Source of the DNA: CAZPQK01 sp964588695 | GTDB lineage: Bacteria > Krumholzibacteriota > Krumholzibacteriia > WVZY01 > JAKEHA01 | Direction of reading: 5' to 3' | NCBI GenBank assembly: GCA_964588695.1 | Contig: CAZPQK010000006.1 | Coordinates: 62,001-126,000 of the forward strand | DNA length: 64,000 bases | Shown: positions 52,850 through 60,569 of the stretch, one piece after another | Layout: the number at the start of each line of letters is the position of its first letter | Position numbering within the stretch: position 1 is the stretch's first letter | The notes under the pieces: generated by a model | What the model was told of the DNA's origin: nothing | What the model saw: the letters and a program-made list of their open reading frames with translations, nothing else | Databases searched by the model: none | Made by a program: the position numbers and the translations under genes

Positions 52850-55761
52850 AAGGTCGCGTCCAGGCTGATCAGGTACCGGCGCAGCGTCTCGTCGCTTTCT
52901 CCGTTTATCTCGGGCTGATTGACGTAGAACGGAACGTCGACTCGTAGCCGGAAATCCCAGAACGGAAACACTCGCCGGGTTCGGACACCCACGCCGGCGT
53001 TGACCAGTGTCTCGTCCAGATACCCTGCGTCGTACAGCGCTTGCACGCGGGAGCTTTGGGGAAGAGGGTTGGTATTCTCCAGAACCCAACCCACATCGGC
53101 GAATCCATACCACGACAAACTGCCAATCAATGGCTTAAGAAACCCTTTGAGTCCAAAGTACGGAACCGGCGTGCCTAGTTCGGTATTAACGGTGGCCAGC
53201 TTGTTAACGCCAAATGCGCCACCCGCATAGCCGCGCAAGTTTCCATTGCCGGGAAGGTGGTAGTTTAAGTCATCCCAACTTGAACCTTTGCTGCGCAGGT
53301 AGAACCGGGATTCCTTTGCGACCGATCCACCGCCGGCGAGGTTAAACGTGCGATGGATAGGAACGTCGCCACCGATAAGTCCAAGAAAACCGCGCATGCG
53401 AAGGTCGACCGGAAACACGTGCGGACGGGACTTTGCCGTGGCCGTTAGCGTGAGTTGTTCGTATTTAAAGTCGCCGCTCCACATCTTACGCCCAAAGCGT
53501 GCTTGCGCGTTGAGGCTAGTGGACGCGATGTCGAGTTGTGGATTCACGCGGTATCCCACGACCCAGTTAATGTCGGCCTTCAACGTGTCGTACGAAGTTG
53601 CCGAAGTAAGGTACGAGGTATTGGTTAGTTCGTGGTAGTTCCAGCCCAGTCGAATTCGTTGGGTTGGCGGCTCCAGAAGTTTTGGGCGCCGGAACAGATC
53701 CAGCGTAGCAGTTGCATCCTGACGACCTTCCAACTTGTAGCCGCCCAGGTGCCAGCGTGCGTTGCTGCCCATAAACTTCCACGGGCGCCAGGTGTCGATG
53801 GAAAAGTCGACCCGATCCGATTCGAACCCGTAGTAAATAGCCGCGCGAATGCGCGGAGACCAGTCGGCGTAACGACGGTCGAACACCAGGCCAGCTTTAA
53901 GCCCATCGACGTCGTTGTACCATGCTGCCGGTCGCATGCGCAAAACATAGGCGTCTTCTGGATAGTAGTGGTTGTTGGGCCAGTCAATCCCGAACGCACG
54001 CTTGCGCGGCCAAAAATTGTCATAGTGGTTAAGGTCTGCGATTTCGTTGTTGGGGGTCAGTGCAATTCGCTTGGGCCGGTCGTAAAGCTCGATGCTGTGG
54101 GTGAACGCCCGCTTGTCGCCGTTGATGCGCTTGGTCGTGGTCGATCCATCCTTGAACTCGATCACCAGGTCCAGCGGCGTGGTCATCTCGCCTTCGCGCT
54201 TAATGATGACATCGGCGAGAAGACGATCGCCTTCGGTTCGATAGTCCACGTCGTCAATTTTGTAGTCGCAAACTTTAGGCGTATACAGCCACTGCTCAAA
54301 AAACAGGTCCAGGTCCTGGCCGGAGACTTCGTTGGCTACCGCGATGAAACGCTCGGGGTTAACGTGCTTAAGTTTCCAGCGGTCGTAATACGTGCGCAAG
54401 ATGGACTCGAAAACCTCATCGCCTACGGTGTACTGCAGCGCGCGAAGCATCAGCGCGGGCTTACGGTAAACATTAGCGCGATAGCTATGGTCGAACTCTT
54501 CCGCGCGGGTCGAGACACGTTCGCTATAACCTTTACGGTCGAGGTCGAACACTTCCTTGCGATACGACTCCCACAGGTCGAACTGCGGAGTCATGTGCTG
54601 GTACCAACTCCAATCGCGTTGATGGCCGTAACGCCCGTAGGTGTCTTCCAGGTACCATCGCGTTTGAAAAGTGGTGAAGCCTTCGTCCATCCACGCTTCT
54701 TCGCGCTCGTCGTTGGCCAGAACTCCGTAAAAGTAGATGTGTCCGATCTCATGAAGCACCAATGATTCGTCGGCGCGTCCGTCCATGACCAGCATCGGAT
54801 ATTCCATGCCCCCGCTTAGCAGTGCGTCGACGACGGTTACCTGTGGGTACGGGTACTCACCGACTTTGCGGTCCAGCCACTCCATCGCTCGCACCGCGTG
54901 AGCAAGGGTGGTGTCTTTCCACGCCTTGGCGTTCTCCGCGCGATAAACATTGTAGATATCCACGTCTTTCCATTTGGTGTGCTGCACCTGAAACGTGGGG
55001 TCGGCACACCATGCAAAGTCATGAACATTTGCCGCGGTAAATGTGACGCTGCGACGGTTTTGCGTCGATGTCGACGAGTCGCCGCCTAAGTTCCAGCCGG
55101 GGTCGCCGGATGCGACCACGCCGGTGGCCGCGACCACGAAGTCGCCGGGAAGATCGATGGCGACCTCGAAGTCACCAAACTCGCCATAGAATTCACCGGT
55201 CATAAACTGGTCGGGATGATGGCCGTTCTCGTCGTACACCGCGACTTTCGGGTACCACTGCGCGAAGTCGTAGTGCTTGCCGCGGTAGCCGGCACGACCC
55301 AAGTGTCGCCGTACTTTGGAGGTCCAGTTAAAGGACAAATTGATCTGGCGCCCGGGTGTCAGCGGTCGCGGCAAAGTTATCTTCGCGACCGTTCCGTCTA
55401 CGGTCGGAGTCACATCCAGTCCGTCGGCGGTTACGTCGGCTAGCACAATATCTCCGCGATGCTTGTTCGGGAGGTCGACCAGGTTTACGTTGAACCGGCG
55501 ACGATAGTCGCGCATGAACGGCGAATTTGGTTGATACGCGTTCGGGTAGAGGTGAAGGTAAATCGCGGTCAGGGTGTCGGGCGAGTTGTTGGTGTATTCA
55601 ATGCGCGAACTCGCGTCCAGCCGATGGTTGTCGGCGTCCAGGCGAACCGACATTTTGTAGCTGACGTGCTGCTGAAAATACCCGTCGGTTTGGGCAAAAG
55701 CGTTACCGCCGAAGAGAACCGCGCACGCGGCGACGAAAAAAAAGCGCATGACTACTTTCAA
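52846..55761 (-). CDS. M1 metallopeptidase fused to outer-membrane beta-barrel
   Basis: The 971-residue product has a signal peptide (AVLFGGNAFA), an M1 peptidase part (about 25-570: GGMEYPMLV in the GxMEN place, zinc site HEIGHIYF with Glu of DEGF 18 residues on) and a C-terminal part of about 370 residues of alternating aromatic/polar strands. The latter has NLRGYAGG, like the RGY/F motif of Omp85 barrels, and ends YLISLDATF with terminal Phe as outer-membrane proteins do. Inference: a barrel-anchored peptidase at the outer membrane. Confidence 0.88.
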   Translation of the reverse strand: MKVVMRFFFVAACAVLFGGNAFAQTDGYFQQHVSYKMSVRLDADNHRLDASSRIEYTNNSPDTLTAIYLHLYPNAYQPNSPFMRDYRRRFNVNLVDLPNKHRGDIVLADVTADGLDVTPTVDGTVAKITLPRPLTPGRQINLSFNWTSKVRRHLGRAGYRGKHYDFAQWYPKVAVYDENGHHPDQFMTGEFYGEFGDFEVAIDLPGDFVVAATGVVASGDPGWNLGGDSSTSTQNRRSVTFTAANVHDFAWCADPTFQVQHTKWKDVDIYNVYRAENAKAWKDTTLAHAVRAMEWLDRKVGEYPYPQVTVVDALLSGGMEYPMLVMDGRADESLVLHEIGHIYFYGVLANDEREEAWMDEGFTTFQTRWYLEDTYGRYGHQRDWSWYQHMTPQFDLWESYRKEVFDLDRKGYSERVSTRAEEFDHSYRANVYRKPALMLRALQYTVGDEVFESILRTYYDRWKLKHVNPERFIAVANEVSGQDLDLFFEQWLYTPKVCDYKIDDVDYRTEGDRLLADVIIKREGEMTTPLDLVIEFKDGSTTTKRINGDKRAFTHSIELYDRPKRIALTPNNEIADLNHYDNFWPRKRAFGIDWPNNHYYPEDAYVLRMRPAAWYNDVDGLKAGLVFDRRYADWSPRIRAAIYYGFESDRVDFSIDTWRPWKFMGSNARWHLGGYKLEGRQDATATLDLFRRPKLLEPPTQRIRLGWNYHELTNTSYLTSATSYDTLKADINWVVGYRVNPQLDIASTSLNAQARFGRKMWSGDFKYEQLTLTATAKSRPHVFPVDLRMRGFLGLIGGDVPIHRTFNLAGGGSVAKESRFYLRSKGSSWDDLNYHLPGNGNLRGYAGGAFGVNKLATVNTELGTPVPYFGLKGFLKPLIGSLSWYGFADVGWVLENTNPLPQSSRVQALYDAGYLDETLVNAGVGVRTRRVFPFWDFRLRVDVPFYVNQPEINGESDETLRRYLISLDATF

Positions 55762-55764
55762 GGT

Positions 55765-56736
55765 TCAGTCGTTGAGGGTTTCGAGCAGCGCGCGAATGCC
55801 GCCCGACTGATAGCTGTCGTGGAGTTTGTCGAGGCAGTCTTTGAACTCACGGTCTGACGAGAAGCGAAAATAGCACGAAACCGTGTCGCCTTCCAGATTT
55901 TCCGGGGGCTGTAATCGCATCGAAGATGGCCAGGCCAGCGCGCTAATCGCCGAGTCCATTTGGCTTCGCTGTTGCTCGTACCCGGGGCGAGCGACTGCCT
56001 GGAGCCGAGCCGTGGCGGCGCTTTTCCCGCCTTCGCCGACGGCTGCTCTCGCCCATTCGCGTGGGTTAAAATTGCGACCGCGGCAGAACAGTAAAGAGCG
56101 CATCAACTCGCGCGCCTCTCCAGCAGAGTACTTTTCGCGAGTGCGCAAGGCCAGAACGGCTTCGCGTTCGTCGTTGTTCAGATCCAGCAGCCCGCCAAGT
56201 TGCTCCGCCGTCAGGTGTAGGGAATGGGCGCACATTAACAAATGTTCGGGAAGGCCGAGGATGGCAAGCAGCCGTTGCGCATACGACAACGACCAATTGC
56301 TGCCGGCTCGCTGGTTAAACAGGTGCACGGTTTCTGCGTTGAGCGTTAACACCGCGTCTGTTGCAATCTGTTCTCGAATGTCACCGCGGACGATTCTCTC
56401 GGCGCGGGAAAGCGCCACAATCCACTCGGTGCCGGACATGTCCGACCAGGGAAGCGTGTCCAACCACGTGGCCGCTGCCTGGAGCTCGTCCGAGACTTCA
56501 ATTACCAGGGTCTCTACCGTGGAGTCCGCCGGCCACGACTCGATCAACGGCCACACCGAGTCGTGAATAGCGATGGCAAGCGGGAGCGGTCGGTTAGCGC
56601 CCGCGCGACGTGCAACGCACCGCGGGTTCAGCGGCGACGTCGCCGCAAACGGCCGTGCGCCGAAAGGTGACCGTTCGGGGTGCGCCGGGCGACCTAGCGA
56701 CTGGATGCGAAGGTTTCGTTTGGGGCTAGGAATCAT
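55765..56736 (-). CDS. unknown protein, ParB-like helical region
   Basis: A 323-residue cytoplasmic protein I do not recognise with certainty. The middle (about 145-225: NWSLSYAQRLLAILGLPEHL and LTAEQLGGLLDL) resembles the helix-turn-helix region of ParB/Noc proteins, including an Arg-rich part and an LTAxx segment. The usual ParB nuclease motif GERRxRA is not visible. The C-terminal segment (about 280-320) looks like a dimerisation or partner domain (YFRFSSDREFKDCLDKLHD). The first 50 residues are Pro/Arg-rich and may be a misplaced start. It precedes the peptidase-barrel gene by 3 bases, so they are probably one transcript. Confidence 0.6.
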   Translation of the reverse strand: MIPSPKRNLRIQSLGRPAHPERSPFGARPFAATSPLNPRCVARRAGANRPLPLAIAIHDSVWPLIESWPADSTVETLVIEVSDELQAAATWLDTLPWSDMSGTEWIVALSRAERIVRGDIREQIATDAVLTLNAETVHLFNQRAGSNWSLSYAQRLLAILGLPEHLLMCAHSLHLTAEQLGGLLDLNNDEREAVLALRTREKYSAGEARELMRSLLFCRGRNFNPREWARAAVGEGGKSAATARLQAVARPGYEQQRSQMDSAISALAWPSSMRLQPPENLEGDTVSCYFRFSSDREFKDCLDKLHDSYQSGGIRALLETLND

Positions 56737-56810
56737 ATGCGCACAGCATAACGAAAGGCTTTGGGGCGGCGCAAGCAGGTCGCGATATTCCTGTAATCGC
56801 TTGGTCTTAC

Positions 56811-56839
56811 TTGACTTATCCCTTTGGTGGCACTAGCCT
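56811..56839 (+). promoter_or_regulatory. putative promoter of the PII-like/antiporter operon
   Basis: TTGACT (56811-56816) is 17 bases before TAGCCT (56834-56839), a weak -10. Transcription would start only about 10 bases before the ATG at 56856, giving a nearly leaderless message. Confidence 0.45.
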
Positions 56840-56855
56840 TGTCCTTCACGCACGT

Positions 56856-57197
56856 ATGTACCTCCTCGTTTACATATGCAACCAGCCCGATAAGCTGGAA
56901 GAAATCCTCGAAGGCTTTCTGGAACTGGGAATTACCGGCGCTACGGTAGTCGACACCGTGGGAATGGGACAGATCCTGTCTCATGACGTGCCTATATTTG
57001 CAGGTTTCCAATCGCTGTTTCGTGGTGCGACGCGATCGAACAAAACCATTCTTTCGGTGGTTAACTCGCCCGACAAAGTATCACAAGCGCTACAGTTAAT
57101 CGAAGACGAGACCGGCGGCTTGGATCAGCCGGGAACCGGGATTGCTTTTTCACTCCGCGTTGACAACGTGCGAGGCCTCATGCCCGAACTGGACTAG
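56856..57197 (+). CDS. PII-like signalling protein
   Basis: The 113-residue product has the ferredoxin-like babbab pattern of PII-like proteins: MYLLVYICNQPDKLEEILEG, GITGATVVDTVGMG, a loop region (LSHDVPIFAGFQSLFRGATR) where the T-loop sits, and SVVNSPDKVSQALQLIEDE with a C-terminal PGTGIAFSLRVDNV strand. Canonical GlnB signatures (Tyr51 uridylylation site) are absent. It stands just before two antiporter genes, so like SbtB or other PII-like partners it may gate a transporter upon binding a nucleotide. The start at 56856 is taken because the fold begins directly. Confidence 0.75.
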   Translation: MYLLVYICNQPDKLEEILEGFLELGITGATVVDTVGMGQILSHDVPIFAGFQSLFRGATRSNKTILSVVNSPDKVSQALQLIEDETGGLDQPGTGIAFSLRVDNVRGLMPELD

Positions 57198-57200
57198 CCG

Positions 57201-58415
57201 ATGAGAGAGTTTGTTACACTCTTTGTGTTTTTGATCCTGGGTTTTCTGGGGTCGCGGGGATACGTCTCGCGAGTTACACGCCGCTCACTTTTTTGGGGCG
57301 GTTTTTTTGTCACCGGTGTCGAGTTCTTTGTGGTGGGGGTACTCGCGGGGCCGCAAGTCTCGGGGTTAATTTCTGCGCCAGTGTTGGACTCGCTAGAGCC
57401 GTTGATCGCGTTGGGGTTAGGTTGGATCGGCGCGCTGTTCGGTGTCGAGTTGGCAATCCCTGCACTGCGGCGATTGTCGAAGTCCCTTTTTACGTTCTTG
57501 GTATTGGATGGTGTGGTGGTTCTGGTGGTAGTGGCCACGGCTTGTTGGTGTGTGATGCATTTTGGATTGGGCCTGCCGGCCCGCTCCGAACTTGTCGCCG
57601 CCAGCCTGGTAATGGGCGTTGCCGCCGGGTTTGTATCGCCGGGAGTCGTCTCCCTGGTCGCCAAGCGAACCCGCTCCCGCGGTTCGTTTACCGGGTCGGT
57701 CAAGTTGGTGTCGGCGCTAAGCGCTTTGGTCCCGATCGTACTGTTGGGCGTGGCCTCTGTGGTCGACAGTAACATCGAGTCCGGTTGGGCCATGGGATTT
57801 GCGTGGTGGGTATTTCTTAACGCGTCGGCAATCGTGTTTGGTTTCCTGGCGGTGCTGTTTACCCGTGAGCGATGTAGCGACGATGAAATGGGACTTGTGT
57901 TGTTGGGGACTGTCCTGCTGGTCGGCGGCCTGAACCATTTTCTGGGGCTGTCGTCGCTCTATACCGGCGTCATCATGGGCGCGGTTGTTGCCAACTTTTC
58001 CCCCCGTCACCAGCAGGTGTTCCGCGAACTCCATCAGTTGGAACACACGGTGTTCTTTGCGTTGCTGGTGTTGACCGGTGCGTCGCTTACAGTCTCAACC
58101 CGCCCGCTATTGTTGATGTTGCTGGTCTACACCGGGGCTCGGTTTCTGGTTCGTGCGAGTGTTACGACGCCATTGTTTCGTCGCTACTTCGCCCATTCGG
58201 ATCCGCCCGGTGTTGCCGGATGGAGCCTGATGTCGCAAGGAGGAATGGCAATCGCAGCCGCGCTCGACTTTGCCATCGGTGGGCGGGGAGCAGCGGGTGA
58301 TCTGGTGGTTGCGGTGGTTGCCGTTGGTGCCATCGTAGGTGATCTGTCGGGACTTTTGTTCGTACGTCGGGCGCTGGCTGCTAGTGGCGATACCGCGGTG
58401 AGTAAGCAGACATGA
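57201..58415 (+). CDS. cation/proton antiporter (CPA2-like)
   Basis: The 404-residue protein has about eleven membrane helices of the Na+/H+ exchanger fold, with LGLGWIGALFGVELAIPALRR near residue 80 and SQGGMAIAAALDFAIGG near the end. It starts 3 bases after the PII-like gene and overlaps the next antiporter gene by 4 bases. The two antiporters are only distantly related, so they may act as two independent carriers or a heterodimer. Substrate (K+ or Na+) cannot be read. Confidence 0.82.
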   Translation: MREFVTLFVFLILGFLGSRGYVSRVTRRSLFWGGFFVTGVEFFVVGVLAGPQVSGLISAPVLDSLEPLIALGLGWIGALFGVELAIPALRRLSKSLFTFLVLDGVVVLVVVATACWCVMHFGLGLPARSELVAASLVMGVAAGFVSPGVVSLVAKRTRSRGSFTGSVKLVSALSALVPIVLLGVASVVDSNIESGWAMGFAWWVFLNASAIVFGFLAVLFTRERCSDDEMGLVLLGTVLLVGGLNHFLGLSSLYTGVIMGAVVANFSPRHQQVFRELHQLEHTVFFALLVLTGASLTVSTRPLLLMLLVYTGARFLVRASVTTPLFRRYFAHSDPPGVAGWSLMSQGGMAIAAALDFAIGGRGAAGDLVVAVVAVGAIVGDLSGLLFVRRALAASGDTAVSKQT

Positions 58416-59701
58416 ACACCCTGGTCTTTAGAATCGTTTCATTGGCGGTGCTGGCCGTGCTGGCGACAACAGTACTGCTGACGCCGTTGGGGAGCGGTGG
58501 GGTTTCGGGGGCGGAAGCGACGTTCTGCTTGGGCTTCCTGCTTCTCTTTGGTTACTACGCCGGTAAGTTACTGGAGGGTATCGGACTTCCCTCCATCTCC
58601 AGTTACATCATTGTGGGTGTCGTTTGCGGGCCGTTCTTCTGGAACTTGCTGAACACCGGCGTGGTGTCGCGGCTGCAGGTGTTCGATGATATCGCGCTGG
58701 CGGTTATCGCGCTAATCGCGGGCGGCGAAATGAGAATGGCTACCTTGCGTGCGCGGGCGGGAACGTTCGCGCGGGTCATCGGGCTACAATGTTTGTTTTC
58801 GTTTGCGCTGGTGATTGGCGTGACCTTTTTGCTAGCTCCGGTGATGCCGTTTCTGGACGGTTCGTTTCGGTTGAGCCTCGCAGTGGGTCTGCTCTTGAGC
58901 CTCATCGTGGTAGCGCTTTCGCCGTCAGCGACCATCGGTGTTATTACCGATCTGCGCGCGCGGGGACCCATGACCGAGATTATTGTGGGCGTCACGGTAA
59001 TCCTGGACGTTGTTGTTCTCGTGTTGGCTGCGATTGTGGTGCCCTTCGCGCGAATGCTGGCCGACAACGTCGCACTTTCGCTGGATTTCGCGGCCGAGTT
59101 GGGTGTTGCGGTGGGTGGTTCGATTGTCGCCGGTGTGCTGTTTGGTGCGGTCGTCGTCTTGTACATCCGATGGGTGGGCGCGTACCTGCCGCTATTCTTG
59201 ATTGGTATCGGTCTGATCGGCAGCGAGATTTGTCACTACTACCACTTTGAACCGCTGCTGGCCTTTATGATCGCCGGGTTCTTAATCGAGAACTTCTCCA
59301 AGGTTGGACATCAACTTATTACGGGACTCGAGCGATCTGCGGTTCCAGTTTACATCGTGTTTTTTGTGATTTCCGGCGCGTCTATTGACGTGAGTGCGCT
59401 GCAAGCGAACTGGTTACTGGCGTTGTGTCTGGTCGTTGCTCGTGGAGCCGCTTTTTGGGCGGGCACCGCGGCAGCCAGTGCGGTCGATGCCGCGGTGCGT
59501 CCTTATCGCAACACCATGTGGTTGGGGTTTCTTTCACAAGCTGGCGTGGCGATCGGCATCGCCTCACTGGTGCAAAGGAACTTTGAGTGGGGAAACGATT
59601 TGAAGTCAATCGCGCTCGCGGTGATCGCGTTGAATCAGTTCTTCGGGCCCATCGCGCTCAAAGGCGTGTTACAGCGCGCGCAGGAGGTGGGGAAGTCGTA
59701 A
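58412..59701 (+). CDS. cation/proton antiporter (KefB/CPA2-like)
   Basis: The 429-residue protein has about twelve helices with LEGIGLPSISSYIIVGVVCGP (typical of KefB/CPA2), the LALAV-type fourth helix segment (LSPSATIGVITDLRARG) and LGFLSQAGVAIGIA. No TrkA-N or TrkA-C domain is attached, so regulation may come from the PII-like protein. Last gene of the operon; no terminator hairpin with a T-run is seen. Confidence 0.88.
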   Translation: MNTLVFRIVSLAVLAVLATTVLLTPLGSGGVSGAEATFCLGFLLLFGYYAGKLLEGIGLPSISSYIIVGVVCGPFFWNLLNTGVVSRLQVFDDIALAVIALIAGGEMRMATLRARAGTFARVIGLQCLFSFALVIGVTFLLAPVMPFLDGSFRLSLAVGLLLSLIVVALSPSATIGVITDLRARGPMTEIIVGVTVILDVVVLVLAAIVVPFARMLADNVALSLDFAAELGVAVGGSIVAGVLFGAVVVLYIRWVGAYLPLFLIGIGLIGSEICHYYHFEPLLAFMIAGFLIENFSKVGHQLITGLERSAVPVYIVFFVISGASIDVSALQANWLLALCLVVARGAAFWAGTAAASAVDAAVRPYRNTMWLGFLSQAGVAIGIASLVQRNFEWGNDLKSIALAVIALNQFFGPIALKGVLQRAQEVGKS

Positions 59702-60069
59702 CTTCTGTGTAAGGCATTGTTTACAACCGCCTTCGCCCTTCCACTACTTGTTGCAATGTGCCAACCTTGCCGCCCTAATTGCACGCCTTAAGGCAACTGG
59801 CGACACGTCAAGGAGTCCTGCGAACCCTCCGCTGTCGTTACCGATACAACTCCGCCCGTCCGCGTAACGTGATATCTCATAGGGGCTTATGGTGCCGGGT
59901 GCGGCATCTCGCGTAGCCGCGCGCCACAACTGGTCACCATAGCCCCCAATGGAACGCGCCTTGCCCTCCGGCAAAACCGCCAGGGTGAGCGGCACTTTCT
60001 ACCAACTCCTATATCGGAGTCTGCCCTCCCCGACTTTAGAAAAAAATCACTGCAGCCGAGGAGGTAACC
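59702..60069 (+). other. 368-base intergenic region with structured leader
   Basis: No gene is supported here. It holds four hairpins in a row in the second half: a long imperfect stem (59882-59946), a tight TTGCC/GGCAA hairpin (59961-59974), CCGC/GCGG (59977-59992) and ACTCC/GGAGT (60005-60020), then an A-run and the strong ribosome site GAGGAGG before the GTG at 60070. I see no clear promoter, only weak TTA/TAA-type boxes. It does not match riboswitch consensus sequences I know. Confidence 0.6.
59882..59946 (+). promoter_or_regulatory. long stem-loop in DUF11 operon leader
   Basis: GGGGCT-T-ATGGTG (59882-59894) pairs with CACCATAGCCCC (59935-59946): 12 base pairs with a single bulged T. 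Inside, GCGGC/GCCGC (59901-59905 with 59916-59920) forms a second stem. Confidence 0.6.
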
Positions 60070-60558
60070 GTGTTGCGTCACGCAATTTTGGTCGTAGCAA
60101 CGATCGTGGCGGTCACCGCCGTGGGAGCTATCGCCGACGAGAGTCCGGTGAGCGCTCGCATGGATGTGATGCGCGTTGTCGTTGCTACCGATGGTACGGA
60201 GTCGTTACAGCCCGCCGATGAGGCGCGTCCCAACGACACGATCGAGTACCGCCTGACCTATCGCAACAACAGCGAGTCCCCGATTCGCAACCTTGCCATT
60301 ACCGATGCGATTCCAAGCGGAACCGTTTATGTGGGTGAAACCGCCACCACCAACAGTGGTCTCGCGGTTGAGTTCAGCATCAACGGTGGCGCCAGTTATC
60401 ACGACTGGCCTATTCGCATCAAGCACACTGCCGAAGACGGCACCGTGAGCTGGCAGGATGCGACCCCGGAAATGGTAACCCACATTCGATGGACGGTCGC
60501 GGAACAGTTCGCGCCAGAAAGCGAAGTGGCGATGTCGTATCGAACGATCGTTAAGTAG
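60070..60558 (+). CDS. exported DUF11-type protein
   Basis: The 162-residue product has a signal peptide (IVAVTAVGAIADE) and one DUF11-like domain (about 50-160; PNDTIEYRLTYRNNSESPIRNL; TDAIPSGTVYV). It matches the last domain of the following 904-residue protein (shared DAIPS, SxNGGAS and VRW/IRW points). It starts with GTG behind GAGGAGG (60058-60064) and is 11 bases before the next gene. Probably a small partner or chaperone of the larger surface protein. Confidence 0.8.
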   Translation: MLRHAILVVATIVAVTAVGAIADESPVSARMDVMRVVVATDGTESLQPADEARPNDTIEYRLTYRNNSESPIRNLAITDAIPSGTVYVGETATTNSGLAVEFSINGGASYHDWPIRIKHTAEDGTVSWQDATPEMVTHIRWTVAEQFAPESEVAMSYRTIVK

Positions 60559-60569
60559 GAAGGTTACAA

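Noticed and set aside
53632..54765. 377-codon open frame opposite the M1-barrel gene
   Set aside because: Composition is that of an antisense shadow and the opposite strand encodes the zinc site HEIGH.
59744..59995. 83-codon minus-strand frame in the intergenic region
   Set aside because: No ribosome site, no family motif, and it overlaps the hairpin block that explains the region better.
59950..60040. Possible c-di-GMP (GEMM-I) riboswitch
   Set aside because: GGCAAAACC is present, but the conserved GACGCAAAGCC partner and the second stem of the consensus are missing.
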